From NCBI GenBank assembly GCA_030147925.1, contig JASBUK010000109.1, positions 1-64,000 on the forward strand: a stretch of DNA of 64,000 bases, written 5' to 3'. The position numbers were made by a program, and so were the translations under genes. This DNA comes from Trueperaceae bacterium. GTDB taxonomy: Bacteria > Deinococcota > Deinococci > Deinococcales > Trueperaceae. Positions 17,630 to 26,011 of the stretch are shown here, piece by piece. Each line of letters begins with the position of its first letter. Position 1 is the stretch's first letter. The notes under the pieces were generated by a model that searched no databases, was not told the DNA's origin, and saw only the letters and a program-made list of their open reading frames with translations.

Positions 17630-17997
17630 GCCAGTACCCGCGCTTTTTTCAGCGCCTGATAGAGCGCCGCTTTAAGCTGCCAATAATCGGCCAAGGCAGC
17701 TTCGGGGCGAGCAATCACCAACAAATCAAACGACGCCTCTCCCCTTTGCTTGGCCGAATCACTCAGCTCGGCGTCACTAAGGATGGCTTTTAGCGCTTCG
17801 CGCAGGCGTCGGCGCACTCGGTTTCTCACCACCGCCTTACCCACTTTCTTACTGACCACGATGCCGACCCGAACCTGCCGATCACGCTGCGCCCGCCAGC
17901 GAAGGCTGAGCAGCCCTGCACTACCGGCGCGCCCACGACGCATCCGCTGAAAGGGGCGATCACCTTTCAGCGAATGGATTAGCGGCGTCGCGATCAA
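17626..17997 (-). CDS. rnpA: Ribonuclease P protein component
   Basis: Protein subunit of RNase P, which trims the 5' leader of tRNA precursors. It is 123 residues long and very basic, with the family core [26 protein letters not shown] containing the RNR motif. The likely start is TTG 17995-17997 ([16 protein letters not shown]), 11 bases after the rpmH stop. An internal ATG at FQRMRRG would remove the first strand and is unlikely. It is the second gene of the rpmH operon. Confidence 0.95.
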   Translation of the reverse strand: MIATPLIHSLKGDRPFQRMRRGRAGSAGLLSLRWRAQRDRQVRVGIVVSKKVGKAVVRNRVRRRLREALKAILSDAELSDSAKQRGEASFDLLVIARPEAALADYWQLKAALYQALKKARVLA

Positions 17998-18008
17998 ATG
18001 GCTACAGT

Positions 18009-18152
18009 CTACTCGTCGGATACAGACAGGCGCTGACGGCCCTTGGCCCGGCGGCGCTTAAGAATATTACGACCCGCACTGGTCGCCATGCGAGAACGAA
18101 AACCGTGCGTCTTGGCGCGCTTGCGCCGATTAGGTTGATAGGTGCGTTTCAT
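18009..18152 (-). CDS. rpmH: Ribosomal protein bL34
   Basis: A 47-residue, arginine- and lysine-rich ribosomal protein of the large subunit. It starts [18 protein letters not shown] and continues with [20 protein letters not shown], the standard L34 pattern. The start is ATG 18152 and the stop is TAG at 18009-18011. It is the first gene of the rpmH-rnpA-yidD-yidC-jag cluster. In many bacteria dnaA lies divergently upstream; here the neighbour is gatA. Confidence 0.97.
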   Translation of the reverse strand: MKRTYQPNRRKRAKTHGFRSRMATSAGRNILKRRRAKGRQRLSVSDE

Positions 18153-18379
18153 CGTCTAGACTCCCTTCTTGGTTTGCTTGTATTTAGAGTCTTTAAGCTA
18201 GGATATTATATGTAGCTCTGATCACATCGCATTAGGCTGTGACCAAGCCCGAACAAGCCGTAAAATCATAGCACATGAGCCAGCGCCACGACTAGATATG
18301 AATTGACGGCATATCGGCCAGTAAAACCGGGCTAATACGGGATCTCTTTAGCGGCTAAAGCAAAGTGAGGCGTGAGGCG
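18153..18379. other. Gap between rpmH and gatA
   Basis: About 227 bases with the presumed promoter of the rpmH operon on the minus strand (AT-rich around 18190-18215) and the end of gatA. A GTGAGGCGTGAGGCG stretch at about 18365 resembles part of the family 1 repeat modules. No DnaA-box cluster is seen. Confidence 0.5.
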
Positions 18380-19852
18380 TTAAAGGGGTGCTAAGGGGGC
18401 AAAAGCCTCACCGTCATGAGCTTCTAGCACCGCTGTGAGCTTAACTAAGCGTTCGTCTTGTAAAACCGGGGCAGAAAACTGTACGCCACAGGGCAACTCA
18501 TTCTCGGCTTTGCCCGCAGGCACACTGATTGCCCCAAGACCCACTAAGTTGGCCAGGACCGTGTCAACATCATCTAAGTACATTGACAGGGGATCAGCGG
18601 ACTTTTCTCCCAGTGGGTAGGCCGTGCCGGGGCTGGTCGGCGTCATGAGCAGATCGAAGTTTTCAAAGGCTCGAGCAAAATCATTAGCAATCAAGCGGCG
18701 CACTTTTAATGCTTTGCCATAGTAAGCGTCGTAATAACCGGCGGAAAGAGCATAACTGCCCATCAGCACCCGACGACGCACTTCCGGCCCAAAACCCTCG
18801 CCCCGAGAGCGCATCATCACTTCTAGCTGCCCCAAACCGTTATCGCCCGAGCGTTCGCTGTAGATCATGCCGTCATAACGCGCTAAGTTGCTACTGGCCT
18901 CGGCGGTGGCCACCAGATAATAGCTGGCGATACCGTAAGGAGCATGGGGCAGTGAGACTTCACCCACACTAGCCCCAAGAGTTGTCAGCTTGTCAACTGT
19001 TCGCTTTAAGGCTGCGAGCACTCCCGGACTATTGCCCTGCTCAGAAAGTTCACTGATTAGTCCGATACGCAAACCGCGCAAGTCGGTTGCTTGCTTAAGT
19101 GCTGCGCCAAACATTGGTTTATCCGTCGCCAGGCTGGTCGCGTCCATAGCATCATGTCCGGCCATCACATCCATAGCCAGGGCCAAATCCCGACTGCTGC
19201 GACAGAGCACCCCCACCTGATCGAGTGAGCTGGCAAAAGCAATCACCCCGTAGCGCGACAGCCGTCCGTAAGTAGGCTTAAAACCGATAATGCCGTTAAA
19301 ACCCGCCGGCTGGCGCACCGAACCGCCGGTGTCTGTGCCCAGGGCCAAGGGTGCCACGCCAGTAGCTACCGCCACCGCCGAACCGCCCGAGGAGCCGCCG
19401 GGAACCCGCGAACTATCCCAGGGATTAAGTGTCGGACCAAAGGCCGAATTTTCGTTGCTGCCACCCATGCCAAACTCGTCTAGGTTAGCCTTGGCAATCA
19501 CAATGGCTCCGGCTTGCTCAAGCCTCTGCACCACCGTGGCGCTATAAGGCGGTACAAACTCACTAAGGATTTTTGAACCTGCCGTGGCGCGAATATCCTT
19601 GGTGCAGATATTGTCCTTAACAACCACCGGCACTCCGGCCAGTACACCCACGTCTTCACCGGCCCTAATGCGTGCATCCAGGGCTCGAGCCCACTTTAGC
19701 GCTTCTTCTGTCGCAATGGTGACAAAGGCGTTTAAGTTTTGCTGCACCACCCCGGCTCGAGCCAGAGCCGTCTGCACCACCGCTTCGGCACTAGTCGTTT
19801 GCGCCCTGACCTCCTCGGCAATCTGATAGGCAAACTTCATGTCGAGCAGCAT
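18380..19852 (-). CDS. gatA: Glutamyl-tRNA(Gln) amidotransferase subunit A
   Basis: Amidase subunit of GatCAB, which converts misacylated Glu-tRNA(Gln) or Asp-tRNA(Asn) to the correct product with ammonia from glutamine. With ATG 19852 as start (GGGAG eight bases before), the Ser-Ser-Lys triad falls at Lys79 (VVKDN), Ser154 (GGSSGGS) and Ser178 (TDTGGS), matching the family numbering exactly. The product is 490 residues. The frame extends further upstream but without an SD sequence. No gatB or gatC is adjacent. Confidence 0.96.
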   Translation of the reverse strand: MLLDMKFAYQIAEEVRAQTTSAEAVVQTALARAGVVQQNLNAFVTIATEEALKWARALDARIRAGEDVGVLAGVPVVVKDNICTKDIRATAGSKILSEFVPPYSATVVQRLEQAGAIVIAKANLDEFGMGGSNENSAFGPTLNPWDSSRVPGGSSGGSAVAVATGVAPLALGTDTGGSVRQPAGFNGIIGFKPTYGRLSRYGVIAFASSLDQVGVLCRSSRDLALAMDVMAGHDAMDATSLATDKPMFGAALKQATDLRGLRIGLISELSEQGNSPGVLAALKRTVDKLTTLGASVGEVSLPHAPYGIASYYLVATAEASSNLARYDGMIYSERSGDNGLGQLEVMMRSRGEGFGPEVRRRVLMGSYALSAGYYDAYYGKALKVRRLIANDFARAFENFDLLMTPTSPGTAYPLGEKSADPLSMYLDDVDTVLANLVGLGAISVPAGKAENELPCGVQFSAPVLQDERLVKLTAVLEAHDGEAFAPLAPL

Positions 19853-19940
19853 ACCCCATTCTCCCAAAACAAGCGTTGCTGGCGGCTGCCGCCGACTTCT
19901 CCTAAAAAGGTACTCCCGGTAGTTTTGCCTCAGGTTTGGC

Positions 19941-20025
19941 GGTGTACCACAAATTGTGTATTTTGGTTTGTAAATTATGTCGGGAACGCTAGCTGGCAGT
20001 TTCAGTACACACAATTTGGGACACC
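19941..20025. promoter_or_regulatory. Paired imperfect inverted repeats between gatA and the phosphatase gene
   Basis: GGTGTACCACAAATTGTGTA (19941-19960) has an inverted near-copy at 20005-20025 (reverse complement GGTGTCCCAAATTGTGTGTA). The two 20-base arms are separated by about 44 bases in the gap between divergent genes. They could be paired binding sites for a regulator or the ends of a small element. Confidence 0.45.
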
Positions 20026-20060
20026 TTCCAGGTTTAGCTAAAAACCCGCCTGAATACCCC

Positions 20061-20066
20061 TATAAT
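20061..20066 (+). promoter_or_regulatory. -10 box for the PP2C gene
   Basis: A perfect TATAAT eight bases before ATG 20075. The short interval implies a leaderless transcript or one of only one or two bases. Confidence 0.65.
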
Positions 20067-20074
20067 AGGAAGTC

Positions 20075-21052
20075 ATGGGATTAGAAAGTCCTGTTGCTAA
20101 ACAAGCTGGAACGCAAATTCACGCTGCCGGGGCCAGCGAAGCAGGACGCGTGCGGGCAATCAATCAGGACAGCTACTTCGTGGGTGAAATCCCCGCTCAG
20201 GGCTTTTTGGCCGTGGTAGCCGATGGCATGGGCGGCCACCAAACCGGCGAGATAGCCAGCCAGAAAGCCGTAAGCATCATCCGCCGGGAGCTTGAAAGAG
20301 CCAAAAGTCATCCTCCAGGGGCCATTGCCAAAGCGGTGCAGACAGCCAACTTAGAAATCTATAATTACGCCGCCGAAAATCCGGAACATTTTGGCATGGG
20401 TACTACCCTCACCACGTTATTTATCGACGATCAGGTAGGCTTGCTCGGACACATTGGCGACTCTCGTGCTTACCTGGTTCGTAACGGTGAGATTCGTCAG
20501 CTAAGCCAGGATCACAGTTGGGTAGCGGACAGGGTGCGGCAGGGCCTTTTGAGCGAGGGCGAGGCCAAACGCCATCGCTGGCGCAATGTCATAACCAACG
20601 CTCTGGGCGCCAGCCCGGAAATCAAACTGGACATCCTGCATATGCAACTGCAAGTCGGTGACCGCTTGCTGCTGTGCAGCGACGGCATCAGCATGCTGCT
20701 GCGCGATGAAACACTGCTGCACGTAATTAGCGAAAAGTCCCCGGGAGAAGCTTGCGCAGAACTAATCCGGCTTGCCAACGAACGCGGCAGCCCCGATAAC
20801 ATCACCGCCATTGTGCTGCATGTCGCAGAACTGGCGCATAAAAACAAAAATTACGCCCTGCCGCCCGATGCCCAAGAACTTAAATCCGTTCACATCAGCG
20901 CCACCCAAAGCGGCATTCACGCCGTCGAGGAAGTGTTCCCGCGCCAGGATTTCTTCTCTAAGTTGCACCGCCACCCCCTGTATCCGTACCGCTTCTGGCT
21001 GCTGGGTTCTTTGGTGCTCACGCTGCTCTTTCTGCTCTTTAGTCTGGGTTAG
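20075..21052 (+). CDS. PP2C-type serine/threonine protein phosphatase, membrane-anchored
   Basis: Metal-dependent phosphatase of the PPM family, 325 residues. Motifs are QDSYF near the start, VADGMGGHQTGEIAS with the metal-binding Asp, GMGTTLTTL, GHIGDSRAYLVRNGEI, LCSDGIS and DNITAIVLH. A C-terminal hydrophobic segment (FWLLGSLVLTLLFLLFSLG) after a basic linker should anchor it to the inner membrane with the catalytic domain in the cytoplasm. It would reverse phosphorylation by Hanks-type kinases, but no kinase gene is adjacent. Confidence 0.93.
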   Translation: MGLESPVAKQAGTQIHAAGASEAGRVRAINQDSYFVGEIPAQGFLAVVADGMGGHQTGEIASQKAVSIIRRELERAKSHPPGAIAKAVQTANLEIYNYAAENPEHFGMGTTLTTLFIDDQVGLLGHIGDSRAYLVRNGEIRQLSQDHSWVADRVRQGLLSEGEAKRHRWRNVITNALGASPEIKLDILHMQLQVGDRLLLCSDGISMLLRDETLLHVISEKSPGEACAELIRLANERGSPDNITAIVLHVAELAHKNKNYALPPDAQELKSVHISATQSGIHAVEEVFPRQDFFSKLHRHPLYPYRFWLLGSLVLTLLFLLFSLG

Positions 21053-21106
21053 CTTAAAATTATCAGAGAAAGTTTAGTCAATGCTGCATCATTTTAAGGG
21101 AGGAAA

Positions 21107-21487
21107 ATGAAAGCCATCGTTTCTAGCAATAAAGCCCCCGCCGCTATCGGTCCTTATTCACAGGCTGTTCGCGCCAATAACATGCTTTTTAGCTCTGGGC
21201 AAATCCCCTTAAAACCCGATGGGGAATTGGTCGAACGAGAAATTAAAGCGCAAACCCGGCAAGTGCTGCTTAACTTATCAGCCGTGTTAGAAGCAGGTGG
21301 CTCGAGCCTTGATAACGTCGTTAAATGCACCTGCTTTTTACAGGACATGAATCACTTTGACCAGATGAATGGGGTCTATGCAGAATTTTTTGGAGATGCG
21401 CCCCCGGCAAGAAGCGCCGTCGAAGTGGCTCGCTTACCCAAAGACGTTCTGATTGAAATTGAGGCGATTGCGCTTATTGACAGCTAG
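21107..21487 (+). CDS. ridA: RidA family enamine/imine deaminase
   Basis: Hydrolyses reactive 2-aminoacrylate and related enamines formed by PLP enzymes. The 126-residue sequence has [15 protein letters not shown], the substrate-binding Arg102 in [13 protein letters not shown] and Glu118 in IEIEAIA. GGGAGG precedes ATG 21107. The stop overlaps the convergent exchanger gene by four bases. It probably follows the phosphatase gene on one transcript. Confidence 0.95.
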   Translation: MKAIVSSNKAPAAIGPYSQAVRANNMLFSSGQIPLKPDGELVEREIKAQTRQVLLNLSAVLEAGGSSLDNVVKCTCFLQDMNHFDQMNGVYAEFFGDAPPARSAVEVARLPKDVLIEIEAIALIDS

Positions 21488-22407
21488 GCAAAAAGGTAGG
21501 CGATATAAGCAACATAAGCCAAAAGCAAAAAGCTGCCGCCGCGACGACCCATACGGTAACCCCGCAACATCAGGGGCGCGACAAGCAAACTAAGCCCCAA
21601 CATCACCCAGAGGTCTGAGCTAACGCTGGCATAGCTCACCTCAAGAGGATAAAAAATCGAGGTAGTGCCTAAAATTGCCAGCACATTAAAGATATTTGAG
21701 CCTACGATATTGCCGAGAATAATATCCGTCTCGCGCTTAAAGGCCGCCACCATACTGCTGGCCAACTCGGGCAGGCTGGTACCCAGAGCGACGAGCGAAA
21801 GGCCTATTACACGCTCGGCAACACCAAAACTCCTGGCAATATCCACCGCCCCCTCCACCAATGCCCGCGCCCCAAGCACTAAAAAAAACACTCCAAGCAC
21901 CACACCGGCAAGCGTCCGCCAGAGGGGAATGGCCACATCATCCGCCTCAGCAAATTCATCCAGTACTTCAGAATCGTTTTTAACGAGGAAAATTAGAAAT
22001 CCACCTAACAGCAGCAGCAGTATGACGCCTTCGTAGCGCTCGATAGCTCCGCTCCACAAACCCAGGAACAACAAAAGCTCCACACCGATCATGATGGGCA
22101 ACTCCCGCCGAAAAAAGCTCTTCCGGGTACTAAGGGGATAGATCAAGGCGGTAAAACCAAGAATCAGGCCAATGTTGGCGATATTAGAGCCAATCACATT
22201 ACCCATCGCCACTGCGGGAATCCCCTGCCAGGCAGAAACCAGGGTGGCGGCCAACTCCGGGCTCGAGGTACCAAAGGCCACCACCGTTAGGCCAATCACC
22301 AGCGGACTGATGCCCAAACTCCGCGCTAAGCGGCTGGAATTACGAACCAAAAATTCCCCACCCAAATAAAGCAAAATAATCCCTAAGAGGACAAGAATAT
22401 AACTCAC
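21484..22407 (-). CDS. Calcium/sodium antiporter, YrbG-like
   Basis: Inner-membrane cation exchanger of the CaCA superfamily, 307 residues with about ten helices. The two alpha repeats are antiparallel duplicates: [18 protein letters not shown] followed by [16 protein letters not shown] in the first half, and [17 protein letters not shown] with [16 protein letters not shown] in the second. An acidic loop ([14 protein letters not shown]) joins the halves. The start is GTG 22405-22407. It probably exports Ca2+ in exchange for Na+ or H+; ion specificity is inferred from the family. Confidence 0.92.
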   Translation of the reverse strand: MSYILVLLGIILLYLGGEFLVRNSSRLARSLGISPLVIGLTVVAFGTSSPELAATLVSAWQGIPAVAMGNVIGSNIANIGLILGFTALIYPLSTRKSFFRRELPIMIGVELLLFLGLWSGAIERYEGVILLLLLGGFLIFLVKNDSEVLDEFAEADDVAIPLWRTLAGVVLGVFFLVLGARALVEGAVDIARSFGVAERVIGLSLVALGTSLPELASSMVAAFKRETDIILGNIVGSNIFNVLAILGTTSIFYPLEVSYASVSSDLWVMLGLSLLVAPLMLRGYRMGRRGGSFLLLAYVAYIAYLFA

Positions 22408-22450
22408 CGGATAAGGGTAACAGATTTTTTTAATGAACTATGAACAGAAG

Positions 22451-24244
22451 CTAATTGGGCACAGACACCATATCCGGGGCGTAAAGGCGCTGGTAAATCT
22501 CATAGCTGAGCAGCACCTTTTGCAAATACTCCCTTGTCTCCGGCTTATCAATAAAGCGATAGAACTCCATCTTGTTTTCATTTACCGGAGCCGACTCATA
22601 AAGCCGTCTTATATATCCTTGCCCGCCATTGTAAGAGGGCACTACCCGCTCGATATCATCAGCAAAGTAATCCAGCAACCAACGCAGATAAAAGGCCCCA
22701 TAGCGAATGCTATCTACCGGTTTAAAAGGTTCCCCGGGAGATTCTTTGAGCAGCTCTGCTACCCAATCCCAGGTGCTGGGGATAAATTGCATCAGGCCTT
22801 TAGCATTGGAGCGGGAAACGGCCTTAGGGTAAAAACGCGATTCCTCGCGCATGATCGCCCAGATAAGGGCAGGTTCAAGATCCTGTTCACCGGCCTGCGT
22901 TCTGACCAAGTCGGCATAGGCTTGCGGATAGGCCAAGCGCCAGGTGCGCAGGTCCTGGCTACCCGCACGCAGATAGGCCTCAGCAGCACGTTGGCTCTGG
23001 CGGAATTCGCCCAAACGCTGCAGGGCTTCGGCCAGATTTATGGCTGTGGTTTCATCTTTAGCTTCGCGTAGGGCAAAGAGTAGTTCGCCAACGGCAGCTT
23101 CTAGGTCGTTGGCCCTAACTAGGGCATTGGCGAGCTTAAGCACCTCCGGTTCTTGCCAGGGCAACTCGGACTTGGTTGGTAAAGGCGGCGTCTTTCCCTG
23201 GCGCAGGCCAAAGTAAGAAAGTGACGGCAGCAGCTCGTAAGCGCGTTTAGCAGTTTCGGTATCATCAAGGCGCTGCGCTAATACCAGCGCCCGGTAGGCG
23301 GCGTCATCGGTATAGTTTGAATCCATTTGCGCCAGCTCAAGATAAAGCTTGCTGGCCTCGTTTAGCTTTCCTTGTTGCTCGAGCAATTCGGTGGCGTACC
23401 ACAGATACCGCGCTTCACCACTTTGCCGATAAAAGTCAACGGCCTGCGTGATATCACCCGCCCGACGCGCTAAAATCCCCCGGCCATACAGCGCCGACGC
23501 GCCACTCAGAGTGGCAAAAACGGCGTCTGCCGCTTCATTTTCACCCAGCGCTAAAAGCATCCAGGCCTGTCCATAGCGGGCGGTTTGACTGCCGGGTATT
23601 TCAATAAGCCAGCGCTCATAGGCGTCCAAGGCTTTTTGGGGTTCACCGAGTGCCTGATAAGCCGGAGCTTCGATAGAAGGTACTAAGCGACCATCTAAGG
23701 TCTCGATAGCCTCGCGGTACAACCTTGCCTGCAAGAATATGTTGGCTAAGCTTAGCGGTCGAGGCTCGAGCCTCTTAAGCCCTGCTATGGCTTCTTCCAG
23801 CGGTAGAGCCTGTCGGTAGGCTTCCTTAGCCTCGCTCAGTTGCCCGGCCTGCTCGGCAACAGCCGCGTATTCAAGCTGAAGCTGCCGGGTTTCAGCCCTG
23901 GCCAGCGGGTCTTCAATGCGAATTTCAAGCGCGGCCCGAAAATAAGCAGCCCGCTGCTTAGCGGCAATGCCAGGGTCTTGAGCCAAGCTAAGCAAGATGC
24001 GATATTCTAAAAAACTGCCCCGAACATTTTCCAGCAGATTTAAAAGAGCCTGCTTATCCTGACTTAAACTGGCCTCTCGAAATAAGCGGTAAGAGCTTAA
24101 AACTTCTTGGCTGTAAGGATCAAAAACTACCGTCTGGACCGCTGGCAAGGGTATGCGGCGCTCTGGCCTGGCGGCAAAAATCCCCAACCATAAAATACTG
24201 GCCGCAATCAGGCCGATGCTCAGAAAAAAACGCGGTCTAGGCAT
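22451..24244 (-). CDS. Soluble lytic transglycosylase with TPR-like superhelix
   Basis: A 597-residue Slt70-type peptidoglycan lytic transglycosylase. It has an N-terminal membrane-anchor or signal segment (FFLSIGLIAASILWLGIFA), about 400 residues of helical repeats, and a C-terminal SLT domain with MREESRFYPKAVSRSNAKGLMQF, in which the first or second Glu of REES is the catalytic acid, and the YNGGQGYIRR motif. It cleaves the MurNAc-GlcNAc bond with anhydro-ring formation. The start is ATG 24244, six bases after TAGAAT, so a leaderless transcript is likely. Confidence 0.93.
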   Translation of the reverse strand: MPRPRFFLSIGLIAASILWLGIFAARPERRIPLPAVQTVVFDPYSQEVLSSYRLFREASLSQDKQALLNLLENVRGSFLEYRILLSLAQDPGIAAKQRAAYFRAALEIRIEDPLARAETRQLQLEYAAVAEQAGQLSEAKEAYRQALPLEEAIAGLKRLEPRPLSLANIFLQARLYREAIETLDGRLVPSIEAPAYQALGEPQKALDAYERWLIEIPGSQTARYGQAWMLLALGENEAADAVFATLSGASALYGRGILARRAGDITQAVDFYRQSGEARYLWYATELLEQQGKLNEASKLYLELAQMDSNYTDDAAYRALVLAQRLDDTETAKRAYELLPSLSYFGLRQGKTPPLPTKSELPWQEPEVLKLANALVRANDLEAAVGELLFALREAKDETTAINLAEALQRLGEFRQSQRAAEAYLRAGSQDLRTWRLAYPQAYADLVRTQAGEQDLEPALIWAIMREESRFYPKAVSRSNAKGLMQFIPSTWDWVAELLKESPGEPFKPVDSIRYGAFYLRWLLDYFADDIERVVPSYNGGQGYIRRLYESAPVNENKMEFYRFIDKPETREYLQKVLLSYEIYQRLYAPDMVSVPN

Positions 24245-24250
24245 AGACCG

Positions 24251-24256
24251 ATTCTA
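24251..24256 (-). promoter_or_regulatory. -10 box for the transglycosylase gene
   Basis: TAGAAT on the minus strand, six bases before the ATG at 24244 and without an SD sequence. Confidence 0.6.
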
Positions 24257-24298
24257 TGACAGTAAATTAGAGATTGGCTGAGAAGCCCTCATAAAAAA

Positions 24299-24317
24299 GG
24301 GCGAGATTAACTCGCCC
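24299..24317 (-). terminator. Rho-independent terminator of hpf
   Basis: On the minus strand GGGCGAG, loop TTAAT, CTCGCCC is followed by TTTTTT, 38 bases after the hpf stop. It is the cleanest intrinsic terminator in the window. Confidence 0.9.
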
Positions 24318-24354
24318 TGAATTTAAGGTCATTTGCCCTCAGTATCAAAAAGCA

Positions 24355-24897
24355 TCAACCGGAAGGTTCAATCAGCCCATAATCACCATCAAGACGCAGG
24401 TAAATCACATTGACATCTTCGGTCTCAGCATTGCGAAAGACATAAAAGCTGTGACCCAAAGCCTCCATCTGCATGGCGGCGTCCTCGGGAGACATGGGAC
24501 GCAACACGTGGCGTTTGGTGCGCACAATGGCCGGTTCCTTAAACTGAGTTTCAGGTTCTTCGGGCTGCGGAGTCTCAACGCTGCGCCTGGCAATCATGCG
24601 ACTCTTAAAGCGCTTTAGCTGTCGCTCGAGCCGGTCCACTACCTTATCAATGGCCGCATAAGTATCCTGGCCGCTTTCTTCGGCACGCACAATGCCGTCA
24701 GGGACGTTGAGTTGCACTTCTACTTTGGCCGGTTCGGCGATTTTGTTGCCCGTGGCATAGGACATGACGACCTTGGCCGCGGCGTCCTCGTCAATCCGTC
24801 CCGAAAAACGATTCAGTTTGCTCAGCTTCTCTTCGGCATAGCTGCGCATGGCGTCAGTGATTTCGAGGTTGCGTCCGATCAACTTATAGATGTTCAT
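24355..24897 (-). CDS. hpf: Ribosome hibernation promoting factor, long form
   Basis: A 180-residue long-form HPF that dimerises ribosomes into inactive 100S particles in stationary phase. The N-terminal S30AE domain (residues 1-105) begins MNIYKLIGRNLEITDAMRSY, and the C-terminal dimerisation domain holds VRTKRHVLRPMSPEDAAMQME and FYVFRNAETEDVNVIYLRLDG. AAAGGAG before ATG 24897 sets the start; the frame is open for 29 more codons upstream without a start signal of similar strength. It ends in a strong terminator. Confidence 0.95.
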   Translation of the reverse strand: MNIYKLIGRNLEITDAMRSYAEEKLSKLNRFSGRIDEDAAAKVVMSYATGNKIAEPAKVEVQLNVPDGIVRAEESGQDTYAAIDKVVDRLERQLKRFKSRMIARRSVETPQPEEPETQFKEPAIVRTKRHVLRPMSPEDAAMQMEALGHSFYVFRNAETEDVNVIYLRLDGDYGLIEPSG

Positions 24898-25070
24898 AAC
24901 GCTCCTTTCACAAGTGACCTGTCGGCCACACAGTTTGACTACGGCATCAAGCTGAGTGAATTTTGAAGGTGACGAATCACCCACATGAATTTCTCTCCTT
25001 AATGCTTAGTTTATCACCTCAACCCAAACGGCAATAGGAATTACGCACCAACAAAATCGGGAAAAATGGG
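24898..25070. other. Gap upstream of hpf
   Basis: These 173 bases carry the promoter of hpf (minus strand). No further gene or repeat is seen. Confidence 0.4.
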
Positions 25071-25547
25071 TTAAAGTTCGGCCAAGAGCTGCGTGAGGTC
25101 AAGAGGCCGGGTAAACATCTGCAAATTGCCCTCGGCATCTTTAGGCCAGCTTTCCCGGGGTCTATCCACATAAAGTTCAATCCCGTTATCATCAGGATCA
25201 GCTAAATAAACAGCCTCAGACACGCCATGATCAGACGCTCCCTGTAGCGGATAGCGGGCGTCGAGCAACCGCTTGACCAAGCGGGCCAAAGACTGGCGAT
25301 CAGGCAAAAGTATGGCCACGTGATAAAGCCCGGTGTGACCCACCGGAGGGGGACTTGACCCCTGGCTGTGCCAGGTGTTCAAACCGATGTGATGATGGTA
25401 GCCTCCGGCTGAGAGAAAGACTGCCGAGTCGCCATAGTAGCTGGTGATTTCAAAGCCAAGAAGGTCACGGTAAAAGGCCAGAGACTTTTCTAGGTCAGCA
25501 ACTTTAAGATGCACATGGCCGATACGTGTTTCTGCCGGTAAAGTCAT
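25071..25547 (-). CDS. VOC (glyoxalase/extradiol dioxygenase fold) protein
   Basis: A 158-residue vicinal-oxygen-chelate protein with two beta-alpha-beta modules: IGHVHLKVADLEKSLAFYRDLLGF and, after residue 80, GLYHVAILLPDRQSLARLV. Metal-ligand candidates are His in GHVHLKV, His in GLYHVA and the late Glu in GIELYVDRP. YHHHIGLNTW is also seen. The layout resembles CatE/YfiE-type catechol 2,3-dioxygenases. It is divergent from an HxlR regulator with a conserved N-terminal Cys, which echoes CatR-catE regulation in Bacillus. Function in quinone or catechol detoxification is an inference. Confidence 0.8.
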   Translation of the reverse strand: MTLPAETRIGHVHLKVADLEKSLAFYRDLLGFEITSYYGDSAVFLSAGGYHHHIGLNTWHSQGSSPPPVGHTGLYHVAILLPDRQSLARLVKRLLDARYPLQGASDHGVSEAVYLADPDDNGIELYVDRPRESWPKDAEGNLQMFTRPLDLTQLLAEL

Positions 25548-25635
25548 AATCTTGTCCCTTTTAATCTATTTCACCCAAGCGCCGCTTCTCTTTTTGGCTA
25601 TGCTACGGCATCCGGGTCACACCAAAATAATACCA

Positions 25636-25669
25636 AGCACTATAAAAATTAAAGTGTAAGTGCTATACT
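25636..25669 (+). promoter_or_regulatory. Promoter of the HxlR gene with half-sites
   Basis: TATACT (25664-25669) lies six bases before ATG 25676 and implies a leaderless mRNA. Upstream, AGCACT (25635-25640) is mirrored by AGTGCT overlapping the -10 box, with another AGTG between. These half-sites in the divergent gap are candidates for autoregulation by HxlR and control of the VOC gene. Confidence 0.5.
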
Positions 25670-25675
25670 AAACGC

Positions 25676-26011
25676 ATGAAGGATGATGCTCTTAGCTGCC
25701 CCGCTTATGAGGCAATTCAGATTTTGCAGGAAAAGTGGGTGCTGCATATTATCAGCACGCTCTTAGAGGGGCCACGGGGCTTTAATGAATTAGGGCGGGA
25801 AATCGGTGGTTGCAATCCAACTACCTTAGCGCAACGGCTCGAGCGCTTAGAAGCACTGGGTTTGGTCAGCAAAACAGTTTGCTCGGTCATGCCGCCACGC
25901 AGCAGCTACGAACTAACAGACTCAGGTAAAGAGTTACGCAGCGTTATCGAGGCTATTCACAATTGGGGCAAAAAGCACTTAGTCGCCTTGCCGCTTGTGC
26001 AAATTGCTTAA
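25676..26011 (+). CDS. HxlR-family winged-helix regulator
   Basis: A 111-residue HxlR/DUF24 transcription factor. It starts MKDDALSCPAYEAIQIL, with Cys8 at the position used for redox or quinone sensing in YodB and CatR. The winged helix has EKWVLHIISTLLEGPRGFNEL, TTLAQRLERLEALGLV and a wing with SSYELTDSGKEL. It is divergent from the VOC gene at 25071 and is its likely regulator. A second Cys (TVCSVMPP) could take part in disulfide switching. The transcript is likely leaderless. Its stop is followed directly by a repeat. Confidence 0.9.
   Translation: MKDDALSCPAYEAIQILQEKWVLHIISTLLEGPRGFNELGREIGGCNPTTLAQRLERLEALGLVSKTVCSVMPPRSSYELTDSGKELRSVIEAIHNWGKKHLVALPLVQIA

Noticed and set aside
22433-23071. 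A 212-codon open frame antisense to the lytic transglycosylase
   Set aside because: The opposite strand has the complete SLT motifs; this frame has no start signal or known motif.
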